Shown here in pieces: positions 41,201 through 51,250 of a stretch of DNA of 64,000 bases. The first letter of the stretch is position 1, and each line of letters begins with the position of its first letter. The stretch is from Saccharomyces mikatae IFO 1815 (taxonomy: Eukaryota > Ascomycota > Saccharomycetes > Saccharomycetales > Saccharomycetaceae): contig NC_079265.1 of NCBI RefSeq assembly GCF_947241705.1, positions 1 through 64,000 of the forward strand. Direction: 5' to 3'. Under the pieces are notes generated by a model that saw only the letters and a program-made list of their open reading frames with translations, was not told the DNA's origin and did no database searches. A program made the position numbers and the translations under genes.

Positions 41201-44200
41201 GAACATGCATTGCCTTTAATGACCATGAATGAACAACCGGATGGGGATCCTTCATCAATGCAAAAATGACGTCAAAGGATGCTTCAAAGTTAGCATATTG
41301 TGAGTTATATTTGAAGATTGTGGCCAGTGAAAGGACATGAAACATCCGCAAGTATGGTTCATCCATATCGGCGACATTCTTAATGAAAATTCTTGACTGC
41401 TCTGCAAGGAACCTTTGTTTTTCCTCATCGTTAAATGTTCTTGCGATAGCGGCTGTAACTAATCCTACACAGTCTGCCTTGATCTTTGTCAAAAAAGTGT
41501 CATTAAAAAACTGAACCTTTTTTATCGATTCAATAATTAATTGCCCTACTGAATAGTCCAACTCTAAATTTTTCTCTTGCATTATGCGTAGGGCACTATG
41601 CAGAGCACTAAAAACGTTGGCAGCAATTGCCACACTTCTTAATGGCGTAGTCATCTTAGAAAACATAGATAAATTCAAAGTTTCCATTACCGAGTACTGT
41701 ATTTTACTATTCAGAAAGGGGAATACAGATGAAAAAAGCTCCATGGAAGAGTCAATCAGAGATGTAGTTACTTGAGGTGCATAACAATCGATTTTTGAAT
41801 AAGACCCAGATCCATATAGAAGAATTAATGAATCCAATGATAAAATAGGAGAAATCGGCTTTGTCACTTCTAGCTCAAAAGCATTGTACCAATTATAATT
41901 CTTGGATGGCCAACTTCCACTTATTGGTTCATTGAATCTATAAGTAGTGGACATCGATAAATTCGCAATACATTCCCCAGTTATCTTGCTTGAGAGGCCA
42001 TATGCAAACCCGTTGTTTTGACGGAGTAAAGTATTAATTGACGATTCTAACACCGCATCATTTTCAATGTCGTCCTTTTTACCTACTTTTCTGTTACGGA
42101 TATCTTTTAGGCTGCTCAGAATGGAAGTGCTCGAATCTGTATAAAGATTTGGATCTGAAAAGTTCTTTACGATTAATATTAGTAAAGAACTATTAAAATC
42201 GCTATTTATGTATTTTTCCAGCTTGAGGTAAACTTGTAAAATTCTGTTCTCATTATGCAATAATGCATTATCAATGTTTTTTGATTTCAAATCAATAGAA
42301 TGGTTGAAATTGGAGCACTTAGTCAATAAATACGATACTTGCTTGGCCATGTCTTTATCAATTTGCGTATTACTTAAATACGTCAATAAACAGGTCAAAG
42401 CATGGTTTCGGATCTCTAGATTTTTGTACAGTTCATCTTCGTCGTGGTATGTGTAAGTATGCGTTAATAGGACTTTCCAGAAAAGAAATAATTGAGGAAT
42501 CTGTAGTTTTAAATACTGTTCATCTTTGTAATTCATCAGTCCTATTAATAATATCCAGCACAAAAGACCTTTGAAGTATAAGTTAGAAGAGGTGGACGTA
42601 GTATTATTTTTAATGAATGATGTGGAAAAAACTGTAATTCTCATGATTAAATCATAGGAAATATAGTCACTCTCAGCATCTTTAATTAGGTTCGCTATAA
42701 TAAAAGCATGCCCATGATTTTTATAAAAAACAAATTTATCTGTGGATTTAAAATCGGAAGACAAAGCATGTAGAGAGTTTTCAATGGTTTCCGAAAGATA
42801 TTCTGGACAATTATTCAAGAAAGTCTTCAAAATCTCCACTGTGTGAACACGTATTGTGAAGATTTCACACGTGGCTAATTCAACTAATTTATCTCTAATT
42901 TCCTTAACAGTACGTTCTTCGGTGGCAAACGTAGAACTTAAATCCTCTATTAAAAAATGCGTCAAGTCAAGTTGTAATAATGTAGTCCACTGTGTTTCGG
43001 GCTTAGCATCGATACTATACTTTATACAGTTAGCTGAATCATCTTTAGAAGAGCCTTGATAAGACCCTGAACAACCTAGAAGATGATACAACACTTGGGT
43101 TTTTGAAGTGTCACTCAAATGGGGAAGTATTATCTTATGCATTTGTTGGAAGTATCTCAAGTATCTTGATAATGTATTCATGCTTCTATTATTCACTTCA
43201 TAGTTACTGAAGACGCGGCTTAAAGATAGTACTATATCTAAATAGTTGGAGTTACTCAAGAAAGCATCGTCAGCTAATAAATTCAAGTTAATTAAATGGA
43301 TAATAGATTCAAAGCAACCACTTTCCACATCTCGCGTACCGCAGTTTAGGAAGATTCTAACATAAATAGACCATATTTCTTGTAAGGTGATAATTTTTTT
43401 TGAAAAGTAATAATCAAATAAAACCTCAGCTAATGTCTTTGCAGTGAAGATACGAGTTGTATCATTCGCAAAACCATAAACACCTATCTCACCTTCCGTA
43501 AATCGAGAATATATCGTTTCCAAAATATCATGGGAATGTTCTCGAATAAAAGCAGTTTGTTTGAAGTGGGCAGTCCAACATTCTATTAGTACAGATACAA
43601 AATTAACCGAGAAATCTTTCTCATCAGTAGAAATGCTGTCGAAGACGGCTTTGGATAATTTCGAAAATTTGGTATATGTGGTCGAATCCAAAATTTTATC
43701 GTCATTGTTAGAATTCCTCAGAATCGCATTAAAAAGTTGAAGAAGGGTTGTCATGAAGGTAGCATGGTGATACTTGTTTTTTTCCATAATTTTTTTCAGG
43801 TTTTTGAAAATTACGTTGAATAGCAACGGAACTAAAGAAGAAATGTTACCACCAAAATTCTCGAATAATTGGACAAGTACGGTACATGCAATATCCTTTG
43901 CTGGTGTATATACGTACTTTTTCTTTCTAGTGGCTGATTTCTTCTTTTTTTTCTTGTAATTAGGGTCGTTTTCCCCATCATCAATCGAGACATCTTCTTC
44001 GCACAACACATTAGTTAAAAATGCAGCAGAATCAAAAACTACACCAGAGTATTCGTCCTTTAAGCGCCATATGGACATCGTATAGAGTTGAGACAAACTG
44101 ATAAACACTGAATGGAGCTCCAAATCATTTGTATTTTCGAGTGCAGTGGTATATCTTATAAACTCATCTAATTGAGCGTGTATGTTTTTTACCTCCTGTA

Positions 44201-44324
44201 ATTCAGTCTCACTAGTGTCCTTTATAGATATGAGCTTTTCTAATTTGGTGGTTATCCAAGATAACAAATCGTGCCCATTCTCGGATGAAGTTTCTATTAC
44301 TTTTTTGAGGGATTGGTTTGCCAT
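38280..44324 (-). CDS. LAA1: LAA1, large AP-1 accessory protein
   Basis: A 2014-residue protein with the same length as S. cerevisiae Laa1 (YJL207C). Laa1 (HEATR5 family) acts with Laa2 at the trans-Golgi and endosomes to help recruit and localise the AP-1 clathrin adaptor. It is built almost entirely of HEAT-like helical repeats with no catalytic motif. A lysine-rich stretch (NYKKKKKKSATRKKKY at about 122-137) interrupts the N-terminal part, and a Glu-rich segment (EKEIKGEEEES) lies near residue 1290. The ATG at 44324 and one continuous frame of 6 kb support the call. Confidence 0.96.
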   Translation of the reverse strand: MANQSLKKVIETSSENGHDLLSWITTKLEKLISIKDTSETELQEVKNIHAQLDEFIRYTTALENTNDLELHSVFISLSQLYTMSIWRLKDEYSGVVFDSAAFLTNVLCEEDVSIDDGENDPNYKKKKKKSATRKKKYVYTPAKDIACTVLVQLFENFGGNISSLVPLLFNVIFKNLKKIMEKNKYHHATFMTTLLQLFNAILRNSNNDDKILDSTTYTKFSKLSKAVFDSISTDEKDFSVNFVSVLIECWTAHFKQTAFIREHSHDILETIYSRFTEGEIGVYGFANDTTRIFTAKTLAEVLFDYYFSKKIITLQEIWSIYVRIFLNCGTRDVESGCFESIIHLINLNLLADDAFLSNSNYLDIVLSLSRVFSNYEVNNRSMNTLSRYLRYFQQMHKIILPHLSDTSKTQVLYHLLGCSGSYQGSSKDDSANCIKYSIDAKPETQWTTLLQLDLTHFLIEDLSSTFATEERTVKEIRDKLVELATCEIFTIRVHTVEILKTFLNNCPEYLSETIENSLHALSSDFKSTDKFVFYKNHGHAFIIANLIKDAESDYISYDLIMRITVFSTSFIKNNTTSTSSNLYFKGLLCWILLIGLMNYKDEQYLKLQIPQLFLFWKVLLTHTYTYHDEDELYKNLEIRNHALTCLLTYLSNTQIDKDMAKQVSYLLTKCSNFNHSIDLKSKNIDNALLHNENRILQVYLKLEKYINSDFNSSLLILIVKNFSDPNLYTDSSTSILSSLKDIRNRKVGKKDDIENDAVLESSINTLLRQNNGFAYGLSSKITGECIANLSMSTTYRFNEPISGSWPSKNYNWYNAFELEVTKPISPILSLDSLILLYGSGSYSKIDCYAPQVTTSLIDSSMELFSSVFPFLNSKIQYSVMETLNLSMFSKMTTPLRSVAIAANVFSALHSALRIMQEKNLELDYSVGQLIIESIKKVQFFNDTFLTKIKADCVGLVTAAIARTFNDEEKQRFLAEQSRIFIKNVADMDEPYLRMFHVLSLATIFKYNSQYANFEASFDVIFALMKDPHPVVHSWSLKAMHVLLEKHLVIDLKTAAALLSSMEELLMNDKYGVYGHSTLRCNYNREFNSHVAIGEISRTLTETVGPNFLELNAKVLDSFRNITLSLLISNNILNSISSIKMFENLAAFKMKNILNYRIFISSSKSIIKSSIVTGIGSSYFDTTFTGSNELISRTSSLKSAFENFDLFTLLYRLQMEDFFMKEMENLSWRYLALFPSSRSVQDYFTEWILHTLRKDKHWFDKLYSIFHMSLGRLFQSYYRDVSVLLELNGLKKSSEKEIKGEEEESIANVNQLADTNVNDLGSENLQWKSRQIILNLILMLCLESEKCDNLLLALSSKIADLIKISFLGSTVRNEGMKLTGLHLLNFVLRNYSSMRDPQIPESSILEQQEAQITSALMPAFSKGSSPTVMSFAITVAAEVLASNIMPPKELGRISQLLIDLLGSFKDSTSGIRIGEATVVTPKAKKKIELAVLDAWAEIVQRSITSSNEALVSFTRKYWSILVPLWIISLREYMMIKYNGNDCAVQLRNQSKEDDLLELRSTKIELYEPVWLNFVEALGCTLDSDVSIFLASLNGEELEYFLFILFCQCLEAIVKNIDDHSVKMQVLPALHNVLKSNLCIKSIFEDDIITEVVGIMDRLISTGDSHEEFILVDIISDLIIGYSKCNSTPETFLQDIDKLYELLRLLMMIISERLPFIKYNVLSSEEMNSESKISPTDINLLKKTFIAFESNISNFDNLFKLDLYSCLLFIIGKIYECNDREVIVPIILPLFKALVKALTESQDEKSTSLLEIFYGSIKDVIYHKLSLNNKVATILILLSNGYTKLSCQELGDCADVLSKGLDDATTRPIALQGFKRIISNVFKYPLLQYLMKLVVKGFFQDIQANESSSLADIKVKLIVQFTEEVIKQDNSKASLSIALCLSFFSVYHSAYVDKVDDEIASHIMTLAKLDKDSFKDAITNILNPQQKAIVGSVMKAYVKAESLGSVEEAFQLKSFD

Positions 44325-44546
44325 TTTCGTGGCCTACACCTTTTTGTCTTTCTAGCTCTCCTCAAACCAAATGAGCAATCAATTCAATCAAGTAATAACA
44401 AATGATTGCTTCATTGTAGCGATGAAAAAAATACCACATGAAACATCGCTATGTGGTGTCTGGAAGTATGCATAGCGATAATACAAAAAATAAAAGTAAG
44501 AAGTATTCGTTTATTACAGCTATGAAGAAGTCTTATATTTAGAAGA

Positions 44547-46865
44547 TCAGCTGGCTGTTGGATCAGATCCATATCCCGATGCGAATGCTTGATTGCTGGC
44601 AACATATTCTTGACCAATTAGTGCGGAAAAATCTATGACATCAGGTAACGCTCTATTGATGGAGTAGTCAAACTCTTCAAATTCTGCTAAAAGTCTATCC
44701 AAGTATTCTTCTTGTGCAGTGCTTGCCGTATGAGCTTCACTGTTAGAACGCTGAAAATTCAGATGAGTTTCCCCTTGTGGGAGGTTTAGAATCGAACGAA
44801 GACTCGTGACGGGAGATTGATGTTGCTGCAGCTGCTGCCTATGCTGTAACTCTCCTTGGCATTTTGTAAAACTATTGTTGGGTTGCAATTGGGATGTTAA
44901 GGTCCCACTACTTTCTTGTCGTTGTAATTTGACCATGTTTGAAAGTTGCTCAGATAAAACGGCAGTCTTTTCATTGAATTCTTTAAATAATTGGTTCAAA
45001 ACTTCAAAAGTACGTTTACTTGCATTCGAGGCTCCTCTCAAAAGCGATAGTATTTCACTACCCAGCTGGGTGGCATTATATATGTCTGAATCAACCTTAC
45101 CATTTCTTATTAAACCCCTTTCGGTTTGGTAGACATAAAATTTGAGGCATGCAACACTGAAAAATATTGTATGAATGGAAAACCAATAGCTACCACTCAA
45201 GAGATTTTGCGTAATCATGTCATAAGATAACTGAATTACTTTTTTGGCTACTTCGATGCAGTTTTCAGCCATATGGATTTGAAATTGAAATTCAGGAACA
45301 TCTAATGGGTTTATGGAAATATAGTGGTAAAAGGGTTTGTAGAGCACAATTTTGGATAAAAGAAAGTCCAGATATAATAATTTTTTTGGTTTGCTGTATG
45401 AAGAATTTCTATCATTTGTACAAATACTTAGCGGCGGTTGTGGCTGATGATAGCGTATTGTATCAACCTTCAGAGTATCAGGAAGTTGAGTATACCAATC
45501 ATCTAATTGATCATTCAATGATACAATCTGTAACCTTGAATCCTCTTCTAATGGCTTTCTTCTCAAAGAGTACATCAATTTGTAAATCCGAGACATAATT
45601 AAGATAAGTTTTGTATGTTTATTGTTCATCCCACAAGAACTTATCGTCCGCCAATCTTGAAATTTTATGCCCGTAGTAGAAATATTCTCATCATCAACAT
45701 CCAGAGGGAACTCTTGATCGATATCAGATTCATCGATACCGCTAGGGAAACCAAGAATACAATTCATGTACAAATCAAGTTTATACACAGACCAGAAGAG
45801 TCTTTTCTTCGTCTCATCCTCAATCGGAGTAGGACCCACTATGGAAGATTTTCTATGCAAACCGTCCTTCAATGCAGCACGAAGAGCAATACCAATGAAC
45901 GAATAGCAAGCCTTCAAATTTGCTGAACATTGCAAAAATATTGTCATCATAAATATAGCTTGAATGGAATATATGTCAGTAATGTTAGAAAAATCCAAAG
46001 ATTTCTTGGCTTCTAAAAAGTATCTGTAGCCTTCATCCGTGTAAAATTCCCTAGTTGCTCTACTATCTTTGCTCAGATCTTCTTTAGAGAAAAGGGCGCC
46101 AACTGCTAAAACAGAATAAATCAAAGGTTGCGTTTTTACCTGTTCTGGAGTATATTTTTTCCCAAGTTTTTCTGCTTCATATATCGAGTCTAGAATTGAA
46201 ATGATGGTAGGTCTATGGTAAAATCTGAATAGCACGCAGGCACAGTCCCAGGTCTTTTGGATAAATTTCAGGGCAATCTCTCTGGGTGGTAGCGGAACGC
46301 TTGTTTTCATATGCCAGGGTGCATCCTTCGGTAAACTCTGACGTATTACATGGTTAACATTCAATTGCCCTTGAAGCAGATAGGTCTTAATAGTATCTAA
46401 AAAAAATTGGTTGTTAAAGGAAGGAGAAGTGACTATTTGATGAAGTATCTCCGGCGGAAATATCGTTTCCACAATATTCTTGTAATTAATGGTACATGTA
46501 GAGCTCCTTTTATCTTCACCCTCTTGATGAGGAATTGACTGTGGATACGAGGAGCTATCATCGCTTACTTCCCTATCAAAAACTGATGAATTTCGTGGAG
46601 GCCGATCATATTTGCACTCGAAACTATTATTCTGACAAAGCCTACATGGCGTCTGTCCACTGCACCGTACTTTTCTCTTTCTGCAAGCCACACAAGCTCG
46701 ATGGGCTCTCCCCCTCGTTGGCTTGAGTTCATTAGTACCAGCATCCCTCGATAGAACTAATATCTTTGACTTTTTACCTTTAAATTTCTTCATTGCACAT
46801 GAACTTGACTTCTCAGATCCTTTTAAAGTCATGTATTGAATAAAATTTTCTTTATTTATACTCAT
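44547..46865 (-). CDS. YJL206C: Zn2Cys6 transcription factor, YJL206C orthologue
   Basis: A 772-residue putative regulator. The cluster RACVACRKRKVRCSGQTPC begins at C58-X2-C61-X6-C68 and is followed by CRLC. The middle region is the fungal-specific regulatory domain, with GIALRAALKDGLHRKS and KRLFWSVYKLDLYMNCILGFPSGI as its hallmarks. Poly-Gln-like tracts (LQHRQQLQQHQ) occur near the C-terminus, which is acidic. The ATG at 46865 (MSINKENF) is the chosen start; the frame is open to 46988 but opens there with TTG. Second in-frame ATGs at residues 12 and 25 are alternatives. The position between LAA1 and NCE101 identifies it as YJL206C; no function is established. Confidence 0.92.
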   Translation of the reverse strand: MSINKENFIQYMTLKGSEKSSSCAMKKFKGKKSKILVLSRDAGTNELKPTRGRAHRACVACRKRKVRCSGQTPCRLCQNNSFECKYDRPPRNSSVFDREVSDDSSSYPQSIPHQEGEDKRSSTCTINYKNIVETIFPPEILHQIVTSPSFNNQFFLDTIKTYLLQGQLNVNHVIRQSLPKDAPWHMKTSVPLPPREIALKFIQKTWDCACVLFRFYHRPTIISILDSIYEAEKLGKKYTPEQVKTQPLIYSVLAVGALFSKEDLSKDSRATREFYTDEGYRYFLEAKKSLDFSNITDIYSIQAIFMMTIFLQCSANLKACYSFIGIALRAALKDGLHRKSSIVGPTPIEDETKKRLFWSVYKLDLYMNCILGFPSGIDESDIDQEFPLDVDDENISTTGIKFQDWRTISSCGMNNKHTKLILIMSRIYKLMYSLRRKPLEEDSRLQIVSLNDQLDDWYTQLPDTLKVDTIRYHQPQPPLSICTNDRNSSYSKPKKLLYLDFLLSKIVLYKPFYHYISINPLDVPEFQFQIHMAENCIEVAKKVIQLSYDMITQNLLSGSYWFSIHTIFFSVACLKFYVYQTERGLIRNGKVDSDIYNATQLGSEILSLLRGASNASKRTFEVLNQLFKEFNEKTAVLSEQLSNMVKLQRQESSGTLTSQLQPNNSFTKCQGELQHRQQLQQHQSPVTSLRSILNLPQGETHLNFQRSNSEAHTASTAQEEYLDRLLAEFEEFDYSINRALPDVIDFSALIGQEYVASNQAFASGYGSDPTAS

Positions 46866-47038
46866 AGGTGCTATTCTCAAACTGAGACAATCAAGGAAAA
46901 CCACACTATATAAAAATATTGTGGATATGGCAAAATAGGGTTTACAAAATAAACACGTATAAAGGCTACTCTCGGTGCTTATAATCAACCAACGATGCTT
47001 ACGTGTTGATAGTAATTTATATAATCGTATACACTAGA

Positions 47039-47333
47039 CTATCGTTTGTGGGCGTCCCACCGTTTCTTCATGAGTTCGTGTAAATGATGACCTTGTGGAC
47101 GTCCCATCTTTCTTTCGTACACATAGTAGCTGATACAGCCTACCATAACTGCCAAGAATGGATCAGAAAACCTAAAGAAATTATCTGCCTGGGAAAGATC
47201 GCATCAATCTGCTTGATGATATCTCTCCGAAATGGTAAATCTTGGCGTTAGTACTAGACTTAAGAGAGATAAAAGCATACAATATACAGGAATGAACATA
47301 CTTTCCTAGTAGAAATGGAGCGTGTTGAACCAT
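47039..47333 (-). CDS. NCE101: NCE101, small membrane protein, with intron
   Basis: Two exons encode 54 residues. Exon 1 is 47333-47302 (MVQHAPFLLG plus two bases), the intron is 47301-47172, and exon 2 is 47171-47039. The 5' splice site is GTATGT (47301-47296), the branch site is a perfect TACTAAC (47253-47247) and the intron ends TTTAG. The product matches S. cerevisiae Nce101 (YJL205C, 53 residues) nearly throughout: PFLAVMVGCISYYVYERK is one membrane span, followed by a basic cytosolic tail with GRPQGHHLHEL. Nce101 is linked to secretion of proteins without signal sequences. The gene is too short and too split to appear as one long frame. Confidence 0.95.
47172..47301 (-). other. Spliceosomal intron of NCE101
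   Basis: 130 bases with GTATGT at the 5' end, TACTAAC at 47253-47247, and TAG at the 3' end. Splicing joins codon 11 (AA from exon 1, G from exon 2; Lys) in frame. Confidence 0.93.
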
Positions 47334-47519
47334 AATATTGATGATCCTTGGGTGGTATATTCTCCTTGCTTATAATATGAGTTAACACTTGTTCCCCTTG
47401 TCTCTGTGTGGCTAACAGAGAAAAATAGAGTACGCGTTAACTTTTATTAATGTATGAACAGCCTTTATCCCCGTTCCTCATAGATATATATAAAACTATA
47501 AACGACAAATGAGTAAATA

Positions 47520-50036
47520 TTACATAATGCAGCAATCACGTATTCCTAGACCGTACATGACCTTCTCAACGTCCTTTCGTACACGAACCCAATCACTTCT
47601 CCTTTGAACAAACTCGTAAATTTCTTCCTGCGTAAAAATGCCATTGAACTTTCCAAGATCAGAAATAAGCTTTCCTAACTCTTTCGAGTCCTTGCTCGAA
47701 ATAATGTATAGTTGACCGATAGACTTAAGCCCAACAAAGTAGGGAACAACGTTTTTTTGTTTCAGTTTATTAGCAATAAAATCATAAAAGTAGTTTAGAT
47801 CGCAGATTAACCAAATGGCGCCCTCCGTAGATATGAAGCTTTTTTTTAGATGTTTTACGATTTCATTAAAGAATCTTTCACCAATTTCTTGCTGATATAC
47901 GTCAATAGTGCCCTTGTCAGTAGCGCCAGTCAAAAGAAAACAATGGTTGGAAAGTAATTCAACTACCCTGACAGCACATTTGGTTGGTTTTATATCCCTT
48001 ATCGGAGAGTTTATAGAAGGTAACGATGGGTTATAGTCATCAGGCAACTGCATAGTCTTGAAAACAAATGAAACTTCATCCATTAGTTTGTTTATACCAA
48101 TATTCAAACCTTCAGCAACAAAATCATCGATTGAAGTCTCAAAGTTTTTTTTTAACTGAATAACGTCATTAAGAAAATCTTTGTTTTTATCAATAATTTT
48201 CTTAGGAATTAGCTCGTTTTTGTAAAAAATAGAAATCATTTGTAATATGATATCGCCTATATTAATTAATTCAGTAAACTGTACTAAAGGTTCAACCTGA
48301 GTATTGGCTGGAGAAAGTGAGTCGAACTTTATTTCTATTTGTTCTATTTCGTTAGGATTGTATTTCTGTAGTAGCGTGATCGCCTTTTCAAACGCAGGTT
48401 TAACGTGATTCGTATTCAATTGAGTAATCAAGATTTTAAAGATCTCTTGACAGCGCAATTTGATCAACGGTAGCAAGCTTTCAATCGTATGGAATTTATA
48501 GATTTCATCCGTCTTTTCGCTTGTTTCGTGTAAAATTTTGTAACATAAATCAAGACTTATCAACGATTTAATATTTTGCAGATTATTGGATATTAGATTT
48601 AAGTTGTAAGCTATCTGCAGTTGTTGCTTTAATTTTTGATTTTCATTATTAGAAAATTTGAAGATCTTGGTAAAGGAACTAAGAAAATCTAATTTATCGT
48701 CAGAAATATTAGTAGAATGACCTAATTGAGAAATTGATTTTCCTTTTGGGTCTGTATCTGGGGCATTAATGGAAATTTCAGCTACTGTTGACTGGTTATT
48801 TGATGAGACTGTGTTATCTGTGCTCGTAGCATCCGTCTGACCTTTCAAGGAATTGTATAGTTTCTCATTCTGTTCTCGTTCCTTGTTTTGAACTTGAATA
48901 TCGTAATTAGCTAATTGTGAACAGATCAGCGATTCAAAAACTCTAGTGGTTTGGTTCATATAGTTAACAACAAAGGGCTCAAGGTATAGGTTCAAAAGAT
49001 CGTGAACAACTTTATGGAAAGTTGGGCCCGCGTTTACTGAGTTATTCAGTTCGGTATCAAACTTTTTTATGAATGTGAAGTAAAGTTCTGGTACACATTC
49101 ATAATTTGCTTTACAGTCCTTACCATTTGCTTTTAAAAATTCGCTATAACTCAATAAAATATTGTTTAAAATGTCTAATAGAACATCTTGAATAAAAGAC
49201 TCGATGAATTGTAATATGACAGGAAATTCGTCTTTGAATAAAATATCCGCTAATTTGATCTTTTCGTTCATAAAATCCCTTAATTGATTGAAATACTCAT
49301 CCAAATTTTTAGAATTGAAAACCACCGCTTTCCCACTACTTTCATTTGTTTGCTCCTCCCAAAATAATCTGTCCTTGGAAGGAATAATCGTTAAAGTAGG
49401 AGGTAAATCAGCCTTTGACTTGAAAAATTCGATAGCGTTACTCTCTTCATTGGATGTTAGTAAAATCTTCATAAAACGGGCTACCGCAGCTAAATTGTTG
49501 GACTGATAGTTCAGTTCAGTCTCTTTTAGAACAGAGTTGATGAAAATTTCCCTAAGAATGTTAAAATTAGTGTCGATCCTACTAAATGTTTCCATATCAT
49601 TTTTATTCGAAAAATTGTAGCGTTTAATAGAATTCAGAATTCTTGTTTGCTTCAAGGGATCGTCGGAATATGAAGCTGGGAAGAAATTTGCTAGATTGTT
49701 GTTATATAGTTTTCTAGCATATGAGCTGTAACAACGATAAAATTTCTTGAAGATTCTTTTAGATTCTTGAGAAGTGAAAGACTTGTATACTTCGAATATG
49801 CAGAGAGGACTGTCGTCATCGTTTTCATTCAACAAATTAACATCTTTTGTTTCATTTGAATACACCCTTTTAAGGCCCATCCTTGTCAATTTCAGCGACC
49901 AATAATTTGAATCATTCTTGCCGTTAATAATGGTATAAACCTGTTTATTTACCTGTTGAAAACTCAAATAATCTGCGATGGACAAAAATGAGGCAATGTT
50001 AGTGACAATCTCGGGAACTTTCAGTATATTATCCAT
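47520..50036 (-). CDS. RCY1: RCY1, F-box protein for endosomal recycling
   Basis: An 838-residue protein close to S. cerevisiae Rcy1 (840; YJL204C). Rcy1 joins Skp1 without a full SCF complex and is needed to recycle cargo such as Snc1 from early endosomes to the Golgi. The F-box is at the N-terminus (VPEIVTNIASFLSIADYLSFQQVNKQVY, about 8-35, split here as VPEIVTNIASFLSIADYLSF). The remainder is related to exocyst subunit Sec10. The last four residues CCIM form a CaaX prenylation box, which fits membrane attachment. The frame is intact; the gene is divergent from PRP21. Confidence 0.96.
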   Translation of the reverse strand: MDNILKVPEIVTNIASFLSIADYLSFQQVNKQVYTIINGKNDSNYWSLKLTRMGLKRVYSNETKDVNLLNENDDDSPLCIFEVYKSFTSQESKRIFKKFYRCYSSYARKLYNNNLANFFPASYSDDPLKQTRILNSIKRYNFSNKNDMETFSRIDTNFNILREIFINSVLKETELNYQSNNLAAVARFMKILLTSNEESNAIEFFKSKADLPPTLTIIPSKDRLFWEEQTNESSGKAVVFNSKNLDEYFNQLRDFMNEKIKLADILFKDEFPVILQFIESFIQDVLLDILNNILLSYSEFLKANGKDCKANYECVPELYFTFIKKFDTELNNSVNAGPTFHKVVHDLLNLYLEPFVVNYMNQTTRVFESLICSQLANYDIQVQNKEREQNEKLYNSLKGQTDATSTDNTVSSNNQSTVAEISINAPDTDPKGKSISQLGHSTNISDDKLDFLSSFTKIFKFSNNENQKLKQQLQIAYNLNLISNNLQNIKSLISLDLCYKILHETSEKTDEIYKFHTIESLLPLIKLRCQEIFKILITQLNTNHVKPAFEKAITLLQKYNPNEIEQIEIKFDSLSPANTQVEPLVQFTELINIGDIILQMISIFYKNELIPKKIIDKNKDFLNDVIQLKKNFETSIDDFVAEGLNIGINKLMDEVSFVFKTMQLPDDYNPSLPSINSPIRDIKPTKCAVRVVELLSNHCFLLTGATDKGTIDVYQQEIGERFFNEIVKHLKKSFISTEGAIWLICDLNYFYDFIANKLKQKNVVPYFVGLKSIGQLYIISSKDSKELGKLISDLGKFNGIFTQEEIYEFVQRRSDWVRVRKDVEKVMYGLGIRDCCIM

Positions 50037-50216
50037 TGTATCACTCTTTTAAACCCTTTTTTTAGTCTTTCCATTGTTCCCTTGTTGGCCATTTTTGGTA
50101 GAGTAAGAGCTTTCATTCAATGAAATATTTCGGCAACAAAGAAAGTGTCAAAACAGGTAATCACGACAAGATAAAAGGAAGACAAAAAATAATAGCAGCA
50201 ATTTAGAGAGCAGGCA

Positions 50217-51059
50217 ATGGAACCACAAGATCCGCAGCTGAAGGAGGACATCAGAACCACGGTAAGTTACATAAAGCAACATGGTGTTGATTTTGAGAAT
50301 AAACTACTAGAAGATGAGAAATTCTCATTCATTAAGAGAGATGACCCCTTTCATGAATACTATGTTAAAATCTTGAACGAAGCAACAACTGATATCAGCA
50401 ATAAGGACGATGTGGGGAAAAAAGATCGGGAGATAGTGAAACCACAAGATTTTTTGTTCTCCCAGTATGATACTGGAATATCCCGAAAAGATATGGAAAT
50501 AATCAAGCTGACAGCACGTTACTATGCCAAAGGTGGAAACATTCTTGAACACATAGCTTCAAAGTATGGTAAGGACAGATTAAGCTTTGTAAACAGTTCA
50601 CATCCGTTACATAAGACTTTTGCTGATTTCGTCGCTCAATACAAGCAGATAAATTCCTTTAATGGTCAAGAATTAAAAAAAAGCAAAAGGGATATCGTTG
50701 ATGAGTGTTTTACTAGAGCACAGTATTTGGAATTTGCCGAAGATCAAGATCAAGAGTACGATAAACTCGTGGAATTATGTAAAATACAATTTGCGGCTAT
50801 CCCATGGGATAAATTTACCCAAGTGGCAAAATTCTCTATTCCTGAGGACACAAATGATTTACCAGATGCTCTAGATTTATCGCAGATGAGGCTGCGAAGG
50901 GTACAACCTGATATTACGATATTTGACAATATTGGGCCTGCAAAAGAAGAAGAAAGGCATTCACCTGACCAAGCCAAGCCAAAAGGAGGGATTTCTAAGG
51001 GTAAAAAACGTAAGATAAGAGCAGCTGGAGAGACCAGACTAAAGAAAGGCAAGATATAA
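50217..51059 (+). CDS. PRP21: PRP21, SF3a complex splicing factor
   Basis: A 280-residue protein, the same length as S. cerevisiae Prp21 (YJL203W), the SF3A1 homologue. It joins Prp9 and Prp11 in the U2 snRNP SF3a complex for prespliceosome assembly. Two SURP (SWAP) modules are visible: one at about 8-60 ([24 protein letters not shown]) and one at about 98-148 ([35 protein letters not shown]). The C-terminus is basic ([19 protein letters not shown]). The ATG at 50217 comes directly after an A-rich leader. Confidence 0.96.
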   Translation: MEPQDPQLKEDIRTTVSYIKQHGVDFENKLLEDEKFSFIKRDDPFHEYYVKILNEATTDISNKDDVGKKDREIVKPQDFLFSQYDTGISRKDMEIIKLTARYYAKGGNILEHIASKYGKDRLSFVNSSHPLHKTFADFVAQYKQINSFNGQELKKSKRDIVDECFTRAQYLEFAEDQDQEYDKLVELCKIQFAAIPWDKFTQVAKFSIPEDTNDLPDALDLSQMRLRRVQPDITIFDNIGPAKEEERHSPDQAKPKGGISKGKKRKIRAAGETRLKKGKI

Positions 51060-51250
51060 CACTCAAACAATTTGAAGCTAGGTAGAAGTATGTAAACGTT
51101 GAAAGTACATCATAATAAAATACATGTATCACCATTCACGGAATATTTTGGCGTTTTTTTTCATGTTGACGTTATTTGTATATAGAAAATGAAATTCTCG
51201 AGGATATGCCCTATTGAAAAACACCATTGGCAGCGTGAAGAAAGGCCAGA

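Noticed and set aside
46866-46988. 41-residue N-terminal extension of the YJL206C homologue
   Set aside because: The longer frame opens with TTG and encodes a hydrophobic segment unlike a nuclear regulator; ATG 46865 is preferred.
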